Notes: generated by a model from the sequence alone, not told the origin. 64,000 bases of DNA from Cydia pomonella (GCF_033807575.1 NC_084721.1:2418001-2482000); one strand, 5' to 3'. Positions 22,199-34,370 are shown, counted from the first letter of the stretch. Program-made: numbers and translations.

Positions 22199-22840
22199 AA
22201 TCTAAAAAAAATATATGATATACATTGCCATGTAAACTTCCACCGAAAATTGGTTTGAACGAGATCTAGTGAGTAGTTTTTTTTTAATACGTCATGAAAT
22301 TAAAAAAAATTTTTTTTTTTTCAACATACCCATACATGTGGGGTATCTATGGATAGGTCTTCAAAAATGATATTAAGGTTTCTAATATCATTTTTTTCTA
22401 AACTGAATAGTTTACGCGAGAGAACCTCCCAAAGTGAAAAAAAGTGTGTCCCCCCCCCTGTAACTTCTAAAATAACAGAATGAAAAATCTAAAAAAAATA
22501 TATGATATACATTACGATGCAAACTTTTAACGAAAATTGGTTTGAACGAGATCTAGTGAGTAGTTTTTTTTAATACTTCATAAAATTAAAAAAAAAATTT
22601 TTTTCGTCAAACCCATTCGTGTGGGGTATCTATGGATAGGTCTTCAAAAATGATATTTAGGTTCCTAATATAATTTTTTTCTAAAGTGAATAGTTTGCGC
22701 GAGAGACACTACCAAAGTGGTAAAATGTGTGTCCAAAGTGGTAAAATGTTGAACGAGATCTAGTAGTTTAAGTAGTTTTTTTTAATACGTCATAAAGGAA
22801 CCCTTCTTGGGCGAGTCCGACTCGCACTTGGCCGCTTTTT

Positions 22841-23620
22841 ATTTAAAGTATAATACCAACATTTTATTTACAACAACAATATTCATTATGGATATATACA
22901 GAGAATTACTATAACTAGCTTAAATCTAAAATAGGCCCTATTACAAAATTAAAACACTATTATGTTCATCTTATTTCCCGTATACAAATATTTTTACAAG
23001 CTTTTATTTAACTTTAAAATAAGCTCAATAAAAAAAAAATAGGCTTATATTAAGTTTAAAAACCAATATTTGATCATTACGCTGCCTAGATATATAATAT
23101 ATTATAAGTATATTGACATTTTTCCCATAATTTGTTATTGTTTCATTATCTATTTGACGTTGTGAAAAATTTATTAAGTATTGAATTTTATTGATGACTT
23201 GTATGTACCTATATTTCTAGATATTTTATAATTGTATACAAACAATATTTCTTTGACGATCATAGTATAAATTCATATACATTAGTTTAATATAATATAT
23301 TATATTTTAATTTATTATTATGAAATAAATAAATCTAAATCTAATCTAAAACATGTTTTAGTCACTCATAAGGAAAAAAAAAACATTCTGGAGGTAACAA
23401 TGGTGGCTCTAAATACGATGTCATTTTTTTTCTACAGCATATACCTAGTAGATAATTTTCACAAACATGTATGTTTGTGTATCAAGGCTAAGGAAGAATG
23501 TTTTGAAGACAATAATAAATTTAGTTTTAATATTAATTATGTATTAAAAAAAAAAACGTGTAATTAAGTAACACATTATCTGTCTTATTTTTAGGCCACC
23601 TTGTATACACTAGTATGATT
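22841..23620. other. AT-rich retroposon-like sequence, no gene
   Basis: 22860-22960 matches 58515-58620 (ATGGATATATACAGA, ATCTAAAATAGGCCCT). 23090-23345 matches 27400-27590 loosely (GACGATCATA, TATAAATTCATATA). Confidence 0.5.
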
Positions 23621-23758
23621 GTACGGTCACGTCTGAAAATATCGATACGAAAAAAGTGCCAAAAATATGTATACACGACTGTATTGCCCATATATTAAGG
23701 TAGTGTATACATATTTTTGGCACATTTTTCGTATCGATAATTTCAGACGTGACTGTAC
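23621..23758. mobile_element. hairpin MITE, 138 bp
   Basis: Arms of about 55 bp (GTAC(G/A)GTCACGTCTGAAA, ATCGATACGAAAAA, GTGCCAAAAATATGTATACA) around a short centre. Confidence 0.88.
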
Positions 23759-24127
23759 GGAACCCGTAGGGTACAAGTTAAGCTCACACTTGGCCGGTTT
23801 AATAATACTTTGGTACCTATCGTGAAAGGCAGGGCTATATCATTTTACAAGCCACAAATCATCGCGGGCTTCACAACCCTGATTACAGTGCTCCAGCCAC
23901 TTACAGGATTGGACGCTAATAGCTAGGGTTGTCGACGATCGAAACTTTTAGTTGGTTGCGAAAATTATTGCTCGTAATGTAAACGAGAATATTTAGTAGG
24001 GTAAGCTGTGAAAATTTGGTTCACAAATAATAATATGATTTATGTAGAAAACTTAATTCGTATGTACATTGAAACTGCTGTTAGTAAATCACAAAATTTC
24101 AATATGCAATGATATTCATTTATTTTT

Positions 24128-24420
24128 AGAGTTCCGTACCAAAAAGGTACAAAAGGAACTCTTATAGTGCAACTCTGTCCGTCCGTCTGTCACATCGGTA
24201 ATTATCTCGATTTGAAAGGAATAGTTATGAAAAACACTAACCCAGACACATTAAAAAGTATTAGTTATTTATTTATTTTTTATTAAAAATGGAAAATGTC
24301 CAATATAAAGTGGGGGCAAAATTTCAAAGTCCAGTGACTATTTATAAGGTATTATTTTAAAGAGCTCAAATTGTACATTCAAAAAACATTTTTTTTTCGT
24401 AGTGAAAAAAAAAAGTTACC
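24128..24420 (+). repeat. family D repeat, partial copy
   Basis: Head AGAGTTCCGTACCAAAAAGG with complement, GTCCGTCCGTCTGTC, CTCGATTTGAAAGGAATAG and an interior shared with 47871-48000. It supplies the uninterrupted sequence at the point where the 46-48 kb copy is split. A head-only scrap in reverse is at 34135-34190. Confidence 0.75.
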
Positions 24421-24479
24421 TGAATGTTTGCGTTAGAAATTGATTTCAATTTGAAAAGGAACAAGTTTTTAGGCATAAG

Positions 24480-24712
24480 ACGACCGGTCTGGCCTAGTGG
24501 GTAGTGACCCTGCGTATGATGCCGATGGTCTTGGGTTATAATCCCCGTAAGGGCGTTTATTTGTGTGATGAGCTCGGATATTTTTGTTCCTGGGTCATGG
24601 ATGTTTTCCACAAGTATTGCCACATTATACAACACAAGCCTTCTTGGCTTACCATGGGACTTGGTCAATTTGTGTAAGAATGTCCCTATAATATTTATTT
24701 ATTATATATTTA
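24480..24712 (+). mobile_element. tRNA-derived SINE, copy 1
   Basis: The 5' end resembles a tRNA promoter: box A-like TGGCCTAGTGGGTAGTGACC and box B-like GGTTATAATCCC (mutated from GGTTCAAATCC). The body GTGTGATGAGC...GGATATTTTTGTTCCTGG is shared with copies 2 and 3; the 3' end is A/T-rich. Confidence 0.85.
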
Positions 24713-25099
24713 TAAGCAAGTAGCAAATGTATGAACTCGCAAAGTGTTTATTACACTAATTTATGTGTAAACAGGCCCAAAGGTGAAGGCCATGCAGCTA
24801 TACTTATCCATATGACACACTTAACCGTATGCTTAAATAGATTCTATTAGACTATTTTATAATTCTAAGAGTTTGAAATATATTAGTACTATCTAAAAAC
24901 AGTAGATTAATATGGACGGTGCCAACCCTACAATCGATCAATGAAGCGCAGTGAGGCCTGGAACACTTGTTCCAAAACAGCAGAGTACGGTACGATAATA
25001 CAACATTATAATATTAGTCATCGTCTTTCGTCTCATGTCTTATTTTTTTTTTGAAATTATTTTGAGTTTATTATTCTTTAGCAAGTTAGGGGTCCATTT

Positions 25100-25470
25100 T
25101 CCAATCGCACTTTAAGGTAGAGTATAGACATAGACATAGAAAATTTTTATTCAACATCACATGAAATGGCAGAGTTAACAGACAGTGACATTTCATACAA
25201 ATAAGCCTTAAATTCAGACTTAAAAACTAAGAAATTGAGTTGTATATATGAGGGAGAAATATTCATGAGTGTTAAAAAGGAGCTTGCCTCAGCATAGTGT
25301 TGCAGTGTATTTACTACAACGCTGGTTTTCAGGCAGACCCTTGATATATTATCCCTTACTCGCTGTTAGTCGGAAACTAAATGGCTTAGAGTTATATTAT
25401 TATGTTTGAGTGTACACTATATGTATTATAAGTAAAGTATATTAACTTATAAGATTGATACGAGAAAGAT
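25100..25470 (-). repeat. probable retroposon 3' region
   Basis: AAAATTTTTATTCAACATCA at the left reads as a LINE-like tail on the minus strand. No ORF or family motif is clear; tentative. Confidence 0.35.
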
Positions 25471-26409
25471 AACATAATGTAAGATATACATGCGTGCAAA
25501 TATACTTAAAAAGGTAAAAATAAATAAATAAAGACATAAGGTGCATAAATATTATCATTATAAATATGACGGCGTGGCTCTAGTACCAGGAGGTAGCGTG
25601 ATTTGTATTGTATCTTTCTTAGGACATCTAAAAATTTAGGTTTACATTCACAATCAGTTCTACAAAAGGTTCGAGATCCTACTAAAACTACTTTCAACTA
25701 CGGAAAAAGCCCACTTACCATTAAAAGAACCCATAAAACCGGTTTTTACCGGTACAGTCCGGTTTCCGGCGCCCTATTTCTCCGCCATTACGCCGCAGCT
25801 TGTCATTTCCTCTAATCTAAAAGGCAGTCGCGCTATCGCCTTTCCGGTTCTGGTGCCTGCCCTAATTGTATTTGTTTATAGTTATGAGGGTATAACTTGA
25901 GTGCATGTGGGTAATTTAATTGTTACAGGGTCTTTCGAGGTTATATAGTAAGCTAAGAACTTAAGAGACCTCGGCCAGCTCGGCTTTCACCTTCCCATAC
26001 AAACGGAGTTTCGTTCTCATTTTAAAACTACTTGTTGGATTATAATGAAACTTGGCGCGTATAATGATATGAGGTATATCTAGGTCTGAAGTTAGTTTAT
26101 ATCGCTCCACCTTATAAAACAAACGAAATAGAGCAAAAACAAATTTTGTATGAAAATCTTAAATTCGCTGTATTTTTGTTACTATACTATATGGTATTTG
26201 AATATGGTATTTGAGGCTACATAATCTAATTACAGCCTTATACCTTATCCTTAGCCTTATGGATATCTGGTCCGAAATAAAAGCATTTTATTTTATTAAA
26301 TTTATCCTATTGTAAGTACAAAGTTTCAGAACAATCTAGGTAGTCGCTTTTTAATGAGAACGTAACTACGTTTGTATGGAGAACCGAGCTTGCTGTTTTC
26401 TTTGTAAGG

Positions 26410-26519
26410 TAAGGTGGGGTAAGACTGTCACAGGGACAAGACAAACACTTGTATAGAATCCTCACACTGTTTGTCATGTCATGGGCAAAATAAACTATGT
26501 TCGTCTTATCCCACCTTAC
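26410..26519. mobile_element. short hairpin element (AAGGTGGGGTAAGAC ends)
   Basis: TAAGGTGGGGTAAGAC at the left is matched by GTCTTATCCCACCTTA at the right, with a further inverted pair inside. Confidence 0.65.
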
Positions 26520-27080
26520 TTTATAACAAGTTTTAGCAACGAAAACTGGTTCCAGACCAAGTTTCATGTAATTTAAGCATATCGTTTTAAAATGAGAGTG
26601 TTAATTCGCGGATCGGCTATTCGGTGGTGGGTTTGTGTGAGTTAAGGGTTTGTGTCAGTCAGACCAAAAAGTTGACATTTCCGAATCAGGGACCGTGCGC
26701 GTTGGAGGGCCTGCCATCTTGTGGCCTGAATCGGAACCATAAACATGCACATTTCACGTCACGTGTTTTCTTGTGCATAGTAGGTTCTGCCATCTTGTGG
26801 GCTACGTCGGAACAATAAACATCACATTTACGCCTCGCGCCAAAAATTTGACGGTTCCAGTGCTGCCTCCTACAGTTCATGCACGCTCCCTATACTGTTC
26901 GGCAGACTGTTAAACAGTGGGGTCCTTTAGAGCGGTTTCAGACTAGCGTATTTTTCTGCGCGTATACGGTCATTTCGGCGTTACGAGCTTAGCCACGTGT
27001 TACATTTCCCTACATTTGGTTATTACCAACTTACACGCGCGTCACTCTTCCCTAAATTTCGTCAAGCTTACACGCGCGTA

Positions 27081-27630
27081 TACAGTCGCCATCAGATATA
27101 TCTGAGCGGCCGAGGTGGTCAAAAATATCTGAACACGCTTAGGTTCAGATATTTTTACCTTGACAATAGAGGCGTGTTCAGATATGTGTGACCATCATTA
27201 GTGATTATTACGAGATAGCTAGGTATGAGTAGCCATATCGACATCTTTTCCGTAATTACTGCCATCTTAAAGGTCGGCAACGCACTTACAACCCCTCTGG
27301 TGTTGCAGGTGTCCATGGGCGGCGGTAATCGCTTACCATCAGGTGATCCGTCTGCTCGTTTGCCTCCTCTACCATAAAAATAATATATATATATTTTATT
27401 TGATATTGTATCATTATTTCCCGATATTAATTTGACATTGTGATGAATTTATTTTGCTATTGATATTTGATGATTTTTTCTGTCTTTAAATTGTATATAA
27501 TAAATAGTTGACGATCATAATATAAATTCATATAGCTTGAAATAATTTATATTGTAATTTAATATTATGAAAGAAATTAATCTAAAGCTAAATCACCTTG
27601 GCCGTTCGGATATATCTGATGGCCACTGTA
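27081..27630. mobile_element. inner MITE of a nested pair
   Basis: Ends TACAGTCGCCATCAGATATA and TATATCTGATGGCCACTGTA are inverted copies; AGCGGCCGAGGTGG and CACCTTGGCCGTT extend the match. Contains AT-rich filler and the repeat at 27258-27370. Confidence 0.75.
27258..27370 (-). repeat. lepidopteran-type dispersed repeat (GGCAAACGAGCAGACGG)
   Basis: Minus strand reads GGCAAACGAGCAGACGGATC, ACCTGATGGTAAGCGATTAC and CAACACCAGAGGGGTTG. Related to the 12422-12621 repeat. Confidence 0.75.
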
Positions 27631-27682
27631 CGTGTATGCTCGTATGAAACGCTAGTCTAAAACCACCCTTAAAGTCAAGCTC

Positions 27683-27946
27683 TTGATTTTCAAGTTTAAA
27701 TGCCTACGCGATCCCGCAACACCATTGAAAATGACAGTTATCATTATGTTTATTGACAAAATAGACCTTATTTCTTTCAATTTGAGTCTATCTTTGCTTC
27801 AACAAGACGAAGAAAGTCTCCGATTGAAAGTTGTACGTCGAAAGGCCCAAACCGTAACATTACCCTTAAATGCGAAACCATCAACATTAATTCCCCATTA
27901 TTATTTTGCTTCGGCAAATGATGAAAAAGCACAGATCATATATTGA
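27683..27946 (+). other. uncertain 87-codon open frame
   Basis: No recognised domain and codons do not differ obviously from the AT-rich background. It follows the nested MITEs directly. It may be chance. Confidence 0.15.
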
Positions 27947-28732
27947 AATAGATATCGCAAGCACCTTTAATAGTAGGTATTTTATTAGTTAGAGTTATAT
28001 GACCCTTTTTTTTTGCAGGTAGTGGCACGCGCCGTTTTGGTTAACAATGGACAAAAGATAAGCCGTTGAGGGCCAGCTACAAATCTAACAACTATATTAT
28101 AACTAAGCTCATCAATTTTGCGTACTATTTGTTATTTTCTAATGCTTAAATTTGACATTATACTTGCACGCTTGTTTGCAAGCAAAATACACATTGTACT
28201 TGAATATTTCTAATACCCTTCGTTACTGTATTTTTGCAAATAAATAAATGATTGATTGATTGATTATTATGAAGACGCAAAATGATTTTTTGGATTGGAC
28301 ATTTTTTTTGAAGCGGCTGATTTATTACAATTTACTATGGTGTATTTTTGTTTTGTTGCAACGAATATCTGACAGATAAAACGCATAGAATGGGAGTGCA
28401 ATTGAGCGGTATTGGGTGCATAGCACCTTTGTACCTCTAAAGTGGAGGTCAATAGAAATTGCCAATAATTTAAACAAACCAATTAACCCTAATTACTTCG
28501 AAGTCTCGTACTTTTTAAGGACGACCATGGTTTTATTCATAGCTTATATACTTTTTATTTATATCAATTATTAGTAAAAATATAGTAGTAGTAGTAATCA
28601 CTTTATTGCACACAACACAAATAAATTGCAGTAATGGAAGTACAAAGGCGGTAATGATTTTTTTTCTACTTTTTCCTAATCATACCACGATATCGACTTT
28701 TTGTTACGTCCCGTATGTTAATTGTAATACTA

Positions 28733-28865
28733 TGTCGGTGGCAAACAAGCATACGGCTCGCCTGACGGTAAACAGTCTCCGTAGCCTATGTACGCCTGCA
28801 ACTCCAGAGGAGTTACATGCGCGTTGCCGACCCTAAACCTGCCCCCCCCCCCCTCGTTGAGCTCA
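28733..28865 (+). repeat. dispersed repeat with GGCAAACAAGC start, copy 2
   Basis: Truncated copy of the 12422-12621 repeat, ending after a C-run and CTCGTTGAGCTC. Confidence 0.8.
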
Positions 28866-29227
28866 ATAATAAATAAAAACAACTTGTAAAAATATTAGAG
28901 GTCATAGGTCAAATGCTAACAAAAATTGACATTATTTGCCATTTCTATTGAAATCCACTATATATACATATATATAATCCTCATGCCATCGTTCTACGCC
29001 AAACAGACCACACAGTATATGAGAAAAAACGTTTACTAGAGAAATACAGACACTGAAGTGATCACTAAGTGACCGTGAACCAAGTTTGACATGGAGCACT
29101 AACTAAACATGACAGGCTCAGTCTAATTCATTATAATAATGGTCTGTGAAAAAGAGTCACTTTCTCCTAACGACATCATTTATTTCATCGCAAAATGGGC
29201 GAGTTGTTGTTTAGTAGCTTATAAATA

Positions 29228-29410
29228 AAAACTGGCTAAGAGCATGTCGGGCCATGCTCAGTGTAGGGTTCCGTAGTTACCCTTCCGTCACAATAAGCTA
29301 TACTGGAGCTATTAGTATAATAGATTATTAACCAAGGGATGAAATGGTACCTTTCACTCGAGTTAAACAAATATATAGGCAAATTTGCATAATCAGTACC
29401 TAATTAAGCA
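29228..29410 (-). repeat. family C repeat, truncated copy
   Basis: CTGGCTAAGAGCATGTCGGG, GGGTTCCGTAGTTAC and AAGGGATGAAATGGTACC, matching one end of the complete copies at 35755-36440 and 46590-47273. A second scrap (TTAAGGGATGAAATGGTGCC) is at 31090-31140. Confidence 0.75.
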
Positions 29411-29775
29411 ATAGACGTATGGCCATGATTTTTCCTTTGGATTTACTTTCACTCGGAGACTGCATGTCTAAAGATAAATATCCCATAGCTACAAACATTT
29501 AGTTTGCTATATAGATGAAAAAACACATATTTTTGCAAACTGCAGTAATTTAAAAATGATTTTGTTCATTAAAGCATGAAAAAGAAAAGTGTATAAATCT
29601 GTTGCTATAACAGGTCCTAGACATAATAACGTAAAAAAGTCGCCATCGATGCTATTTTTAACAGACTTCCAAATTTAGAAGGCTCTCTTGAAGTTAGAAG
29701 TTCTCATTCGTTTGGATCTTTTTATTAGGTACAAGCTTTTATTTAACCTGCCCTGTAGTATGTTTAGTAGTTTGT

Positions 29776-29980
29776 TAGGGTTCCGTACCCAAACCCTATT
29801 ACCAAGACTCCGCTGTCCGTCCATCCGTCCGTCTGTCACCAAGCTGTATCTCATGAACCGTGATAGCTAGACAGTTGAAATTTTCACAGATGATTTATTT
29901 CTGTTGCCGATATAACAACAAATACTAAAAAGTACGGAACTCTCGGTGGGCGAGTCCGACTCGCACTTGTCCGGTTTTTT
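29776..29980 (+). repeat. family A repeat, copy 3
   Basis: Complete short copy: TAGGGTTCCGTACCC, (GTCY)n run, interior shared with copies 1 and 2, then GGGCGAGTCCGACTCGCACT and a T-run. Confidence 0.88.
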
Positions 29981-30064
29981 GTTAGTTAAAGTGGGTCAAA
30001 TCTTGGATCCTAAATTTCACCTATTTCCCGATTTTCGATTGGCCTGAAAATAATGATAACTTAA

Positions 30065-30145
30065 TTGATCATCATCATCTCAGCTGAAAGATGTCCACTG
30101 CTGGACTGAAGCCTCCCCCAAAGATCTCTACAACGAATGGTTATT
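30065..30145 (+). repeat. dispersed repeat with (ATC)n start
   Basis: ATCATCATCATCTCAGCTGA, GTCCACTGCTGGAC and GCCTCCCCCAAAGATCTC, a common insect interspersed motif. Confidence 0.6.
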
Positions 30146-30192
30146 CGCTGCCCTCAACAAACGAATCGATTGAAAATCGTAAATACCCCAAT

Positions 30193-30450
30193 AAATAAAT
30201 ATTATAGGACATTATTACACAAATTGACTAAGTCCCACAGTAAGCTCAATAAGGCTTATGTTGAGGGTACTTAGACGACGATATATATAATATATAAATA
30301 TTTATAAATACTTAAATACATAGAAAACACCCATGACTCAGGAACAAATATCCATGCTCATCACACGAATAAATGCCCTTACCAGGATTTGAACCCGGGA
30401 CCATCGGCTTCGTAGGCAGGGTCACTACCCACGAGGCCAAACTGGTCGTC
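30193..30450 (-). mobile_element. tRNA-derived SINE, copy 2
   Basis: Reverse orientation; head (read on minus) GACGACCAGTTTGGCCTCG, box B-like GGGTTCAAATCC intact. The tail ends near CCTATAATATTTATTTA. Confidence 0.88.
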
Positions 30451-30696
30451 AAAATAACCCCCAATATGTCGTGATCATGTATCGCCCACTTCCCTTATGC
30501 ATATATTGTTTATATTATGGCGTGGCCGGTCACAGGCACGGTGGCAGGACACAGAAGCGCGGGCTTCTGGCCAAAATGTGTCGAGTTTCGGCGGTTCCAG
30601 GGCAATCAGATGAATCCTACGCCAGATCAGACGACGCAACGGAGCCACAATACGTCGTCGCCCAAATAGAATTTGTGTTTTGTGTGTATGTTAGGT

Positions 30697-30698
<2 letters not shown>

Positions 30699-30756
<58 letters not shown>

Positions 30757-31008
30757 TATAGGACATTATTACACAAATTGGCTATGTCCCACAGTAAGCT
30801 CAATAAGGCTTGTGTTGAGGGTACTTAGACAACGATATATATAATATATAAATATTTATAAATACTTAAATACTTACATAGAAAACATCCATGACTCAGG
30901 AACAAATATCCATGCTCATCACACGAATAAATGCCCTTACCAGGATTTGAACCCGGGACCATCAGCTTCGTAGGCAGGGTCACTACCCACTAGGCCAAAC
31001 TGGTCGTC
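30699..31008 (-). mobile_element. tRNA-derived SINE, copy 3, with 53-nt poly(A) tail
   Basis: Almost identical to copy 2 and in the same orientation, about 300 bp away. The T run at 30699-30751 is its poly(A) tail on the minus strand. An exact target duplication was not resolved. Confidence 0.88.
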
Positions 31009-31805
31009 AATTTGTTACATTATATGTTCATTTGTTTTGTAGTTTTGCAGTGCCTTTTTTTACGCTGTGTGACTAATTTGAATAACAATAGTAGATTGTT
31101 AATTAAGGGATGAAATGGTGCCTTTCACCCGAGTTAGACACTCTACTTTTCATTTCAAATACGAGGAAAGTAAAATCATATGTGTTTAGGAAAAACATAA
31201 CAAAGTATATACTTTTAAAGTACATATTTCTTGACCTTTCCATTTACAGTAGGTATGGGGAGTTAAATATCAGAATAGAAATTGTTTAATAAATCCATTT
31301 AAAACCAAACTTTTTTTGCTAAGCATAGAAAAAATAAAAAACGTACTTGGAGTGTAAAATGCTCTAGAACAATAACTTATCACATTCTGCACACTTTATA
31401 GAACAATAATGACACACTTTCAGATCATGAGAAAAAAATAATAATATAACAATCCACTTTGTTCTGAGAGATAACCGTTTTTTTACGAGAAAAAGCACTA
31501 AACACGCTCTAGCATAATAATATCTACAGAAATTTCTCTAAAAAAACGACAACGCCAGCTAATATTGTCCAAGCAACACGAGCAACACGAACGGAAAAGG
31601 TAACAAGTGCCACAAGTTATCTATGAAGTTACTCCCTTTTTATCCGCGGCTGGAAGTGCAATATGCCGGTGCATTCAGAGCTACGATTTGCTTAGCAGGG
31701 TGTTAGATTGAGTTCTTGTGCAACGAAAAGGGATTAGGTCAGCTTTGTATAGGCCTTTAGTCGATAGCGACAACAGTATGCCAGTAAAACTTATAAGGGC
31801 ATAGT

Positions 31806-32282
31806 CTACAAAACGGCTGTCAGACAAACAAACAAACATTTATTCAGCAAATAGGCCACAGGGGCACTTTTACATGTAATTTTTTTACAATCAATAAAAA
31901 TAACTAAATACATTGAGAAATATGGAACCAATGAAATATTAGATACTTTATTAGAGATGTATACAGTCTCTAAATATCGAAATACACAAAAAACTATGAT
32001 AAAAAAATACAAACAACAAATACTAAACTTCTTTAGAGATGTTAAAGTCTCTAAGTGTCAGAGATAAAATATAATAGAAAAAAACGATTATTAAATTATC
32101 CTTAGAGTTGTAAAGGGTCTACAAGACTTGAATTCTTATATAAATAATTAAAAGACATGAAATTAAATCAGACAAACAAGAAGCAAATTAAGTGTCTCAC
32201 GGTAATGCCACTCAAAAGTAAAGTTACATACTTATAACATGTTGCCCGTGTAAGCTTAAAGAGACAGGTCTCCTCAAACAGA
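31806..32282 (+). repeat. dispersed repeat H, copy 1
   Basis: AAACATTTATTCAGCAAATA, repeated TTAGAGATGTATACAGTCTCTA-like blocks and CGTAAGCTTAAA-like end; matches 59640-60075 in the same orientation for over 400 bp. Confidence 0.8.
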
Positions 32283-32405
32283 CCCGCTTTGCTATATGAC
32301 ACTGAGTGTTGGGCGCAAAGAACCACGAAAACAAACTGCACGTGAACGAAATGAAGATGCTGTGATGGTCGGCGGGAGTAACGCGACTTGATAAAATTAA
32401 ATGAG
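32283..32405 (+). pseudogene. highly decayed RTE reverse-transcriptase scrap
   Basis: The plus strand resembles the RTE thumb region (ALLYDTECWA, then, after a frameshift, LHVNEMKML and SAGVTRLDKI) with two stops. Too short to assign to a subfamily. It directly abuts dispersed repeat H. Confidence 0.6.
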
Positions 32406-32599
32406 TACAGGGTCAAACAATATATTAGTGATAATATGTATAATAAAATAAACTAATATACGTCAGTATGTGAGTCTAAACCAATATAATATCGTCAGTT
32501 GCCTCACCGTTCTCGAATTCCATTCTTCGTTGAGCCGAACGATGAATTCCGGTAACTGCCTCACTTGCCTTAACTCCCTAGGGAGTTATAGCTTTTTTC

Positions 32600-32695
32600 C
32601 CAATCCATAACTCCCGCGGGAACAAAATAGGCCATTGTCCTTCAGTACACCTGCATGAAATAAGAACTTTTTCGAGCAAGTGTGATGAAAACATA
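32600..32695 (+). repeat. dispersed repeat E, copy 2 of 3
   Basis: Matches the copy at 1735-1830, with the palindrome at 32612-32621 and the same CGAGCAAGTGTGA end. Confidence 0.75.
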
Positions 32696-32699
32696 AAAA

Positions 32700-33530
32700 A
32701 ATACGGTCGCATTGATAACCTCCTTCTTTTTTTTTGAAGTCTATTAAAATAGTGAGAACCTTTTTAATTTAGGTGGTTTAATTCTATTTAATTTAAAACT
32801 TCCAAAACTCGCCAAACTTCTAAACTACGTAGCCTGAACTACATACTGTGATCCAGAGTTTTAATTAATCTCTTGAGATCCACCATACACAACAGCAGCG
32901 GAAAATCTTGTTTAAATTTGGACTTTATTGCACGAGAATAAGGTAACAAATTACATGACTTTTCCAATGGCTGTTATGTGTGGACGAAGGTTAAGACGTC
33001 ACCATATATCATATCGCGGTTTAGGTGCACGAAAATTACTATCGACCGATGAGGGAATAAGGTGGATATGGGTATACATAGGGTTGCCATACGTCCCGTA
33101 TATACGGGACTATCACCGTATTGAAGGGTCGCGTCCCGTATCTGTACCTGTCTAGGTTGTGTCCCGATCGAATCCAATTACGAAGTTCTACGACAGTCCG
33201 TGCTACGCCAGATGCCGTAGCAGGCTTATCGCGCTACGAGCTACAGCTGCTACGAAATGAACCGAAACCCGATAAAAAATAGAGGCAGACTCTGATAAAA
33301 CCAAATGTCAACAAGTTCGATAGGCAGGTTATCTAATTACAAGAAAATCTCGTGCTGTTTGTTTTCACTGTTAAGGAAAACTCGTGCAAACATTCTACGA
33401 AAAGTGGCGCAAATGGCTTGTAGTTAGGGTTCCTCTGAGAAACACAATTTTCAAATATTTTATCTGATACCATTTGAAACGAAGTAGGTCATGCTTTTTA
33501 CAGTATAATAAATACTACTTACAAAAATGT
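32700..33530. other. no gene seen
   Basis: Contains an 18-bp perfect palindrome GTCCCGTATATACGGGAC at 33093-33110 and otherwise unremarkable sequence. Confidence 0.45.
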
Positions 33531-33534
33531 TCAC

Positions 33535-34130
33535 AGTTTAGAAAAAAATGATATTAGAAACCTAAATATCATTTTTGAAGACCTATCCATAGATACCCCA
33601 CACGTATGGGTTTGATGAAAAAAATTTTTTTTTAAATTTTATGACGTATTAAAAAAAACTACTTACTAGTTCTCGTTCAAACCAATTTTCGGTGGAAGTT
33701 TTCATGGCAATGTATATCATATATTTTTTTTAGATTTTTCATTCAGTTATTTTAGAAGTTGCACACACATTTTACCACTTTGGAGGTGTCTCTCGCGCAA
33801 ACTATTCAGTTAAGAAAAAAATTATATTAGAAATCTCAATATCATTTTTAAAGACCTATCCATAGATACCCCACACGTATGGGATTGATGAAAAAAGCTT
33901 TTTTGAGTTTCAGTTCTAAGTATGGGGAACCCCCAAAATTTAATGTTTTTTTTTCTATTTTTGTGTAAAAATCTTAATGCGGTTCATATAATACATCTAC
34001 TTACCAAGTTTGAACAGTATAGCTCTTATAGTTTCTGAAAAAAGTGGCTGTGACATAATCGGACAGACAGACGGACATGACGAATCTATAAGGGTTCCGT
34101 TTTTTGCCATTTGGCTACGGAACCCTAAAA
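33535..34130 (-). mobile_element. family B repeat, copy 2, two core units
   Basis: Reverse orientation. Two core units (near 33600 and 33870), head at 34128 leftward. The distal tail palindrome is missing, so this copy is truncated. Confidence 0.85.
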
Positions 34131-34370
34131 ATGGAGTCGTACCATAAGAGTTCCTTTTGTACCTTTTTGGTACGGAACCCTAACAAGTGACACATAGGTT
34201 AAAATTTATCATAATCGAGAACCTATTATTTTTTTAAGTTAGACAAGAACTCGGGAATGACTCGCGCTTGTCGCTCGGATCGCTTGCCGCTTGTTTAGCA
34301 ATCCATTAGCGTTCGCGACACCACACTAATTATGTTGTTGTAGGCTTTATCGTATTGCTTACTATATAAG

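Larger units (their letters stand above)
18315..22840 (+). mobile_element. family B repeat, copy 1, four ~282-bp core units, split by the LINE
   Basis: Head AGGGTTCCGTAGCCAAATGG with its complement CGGAACCCT and a (GTCY)n run, then core units with GGGGTATCTATGGATAGGTC near 18570, 18853, 22338 and 22620, tail CGAGTCCGACTCGCACTTGG plus T-run. The host repeat alone is about 1.33 kb; 19009-22198 is the inserted LINE. Confidence 0.88.
26932..27668. mobile_element. outer MITE of a nested pair
   Basis: Ends GCGGTTTCAGACTAGCGT and ACGCTAGTCTAAAACCACC are diverged inverted repeats; an inner element occupies 27081-27630. Confidence 0.65.

Noticed and set aside
24480..31008. Functional tRNA genes at the SINE heads
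   Set aside because: Promoter boxes are present but the rest does not fold as a tRNA cloverleaf by eye, and the sequence continues into a shared SINE body.
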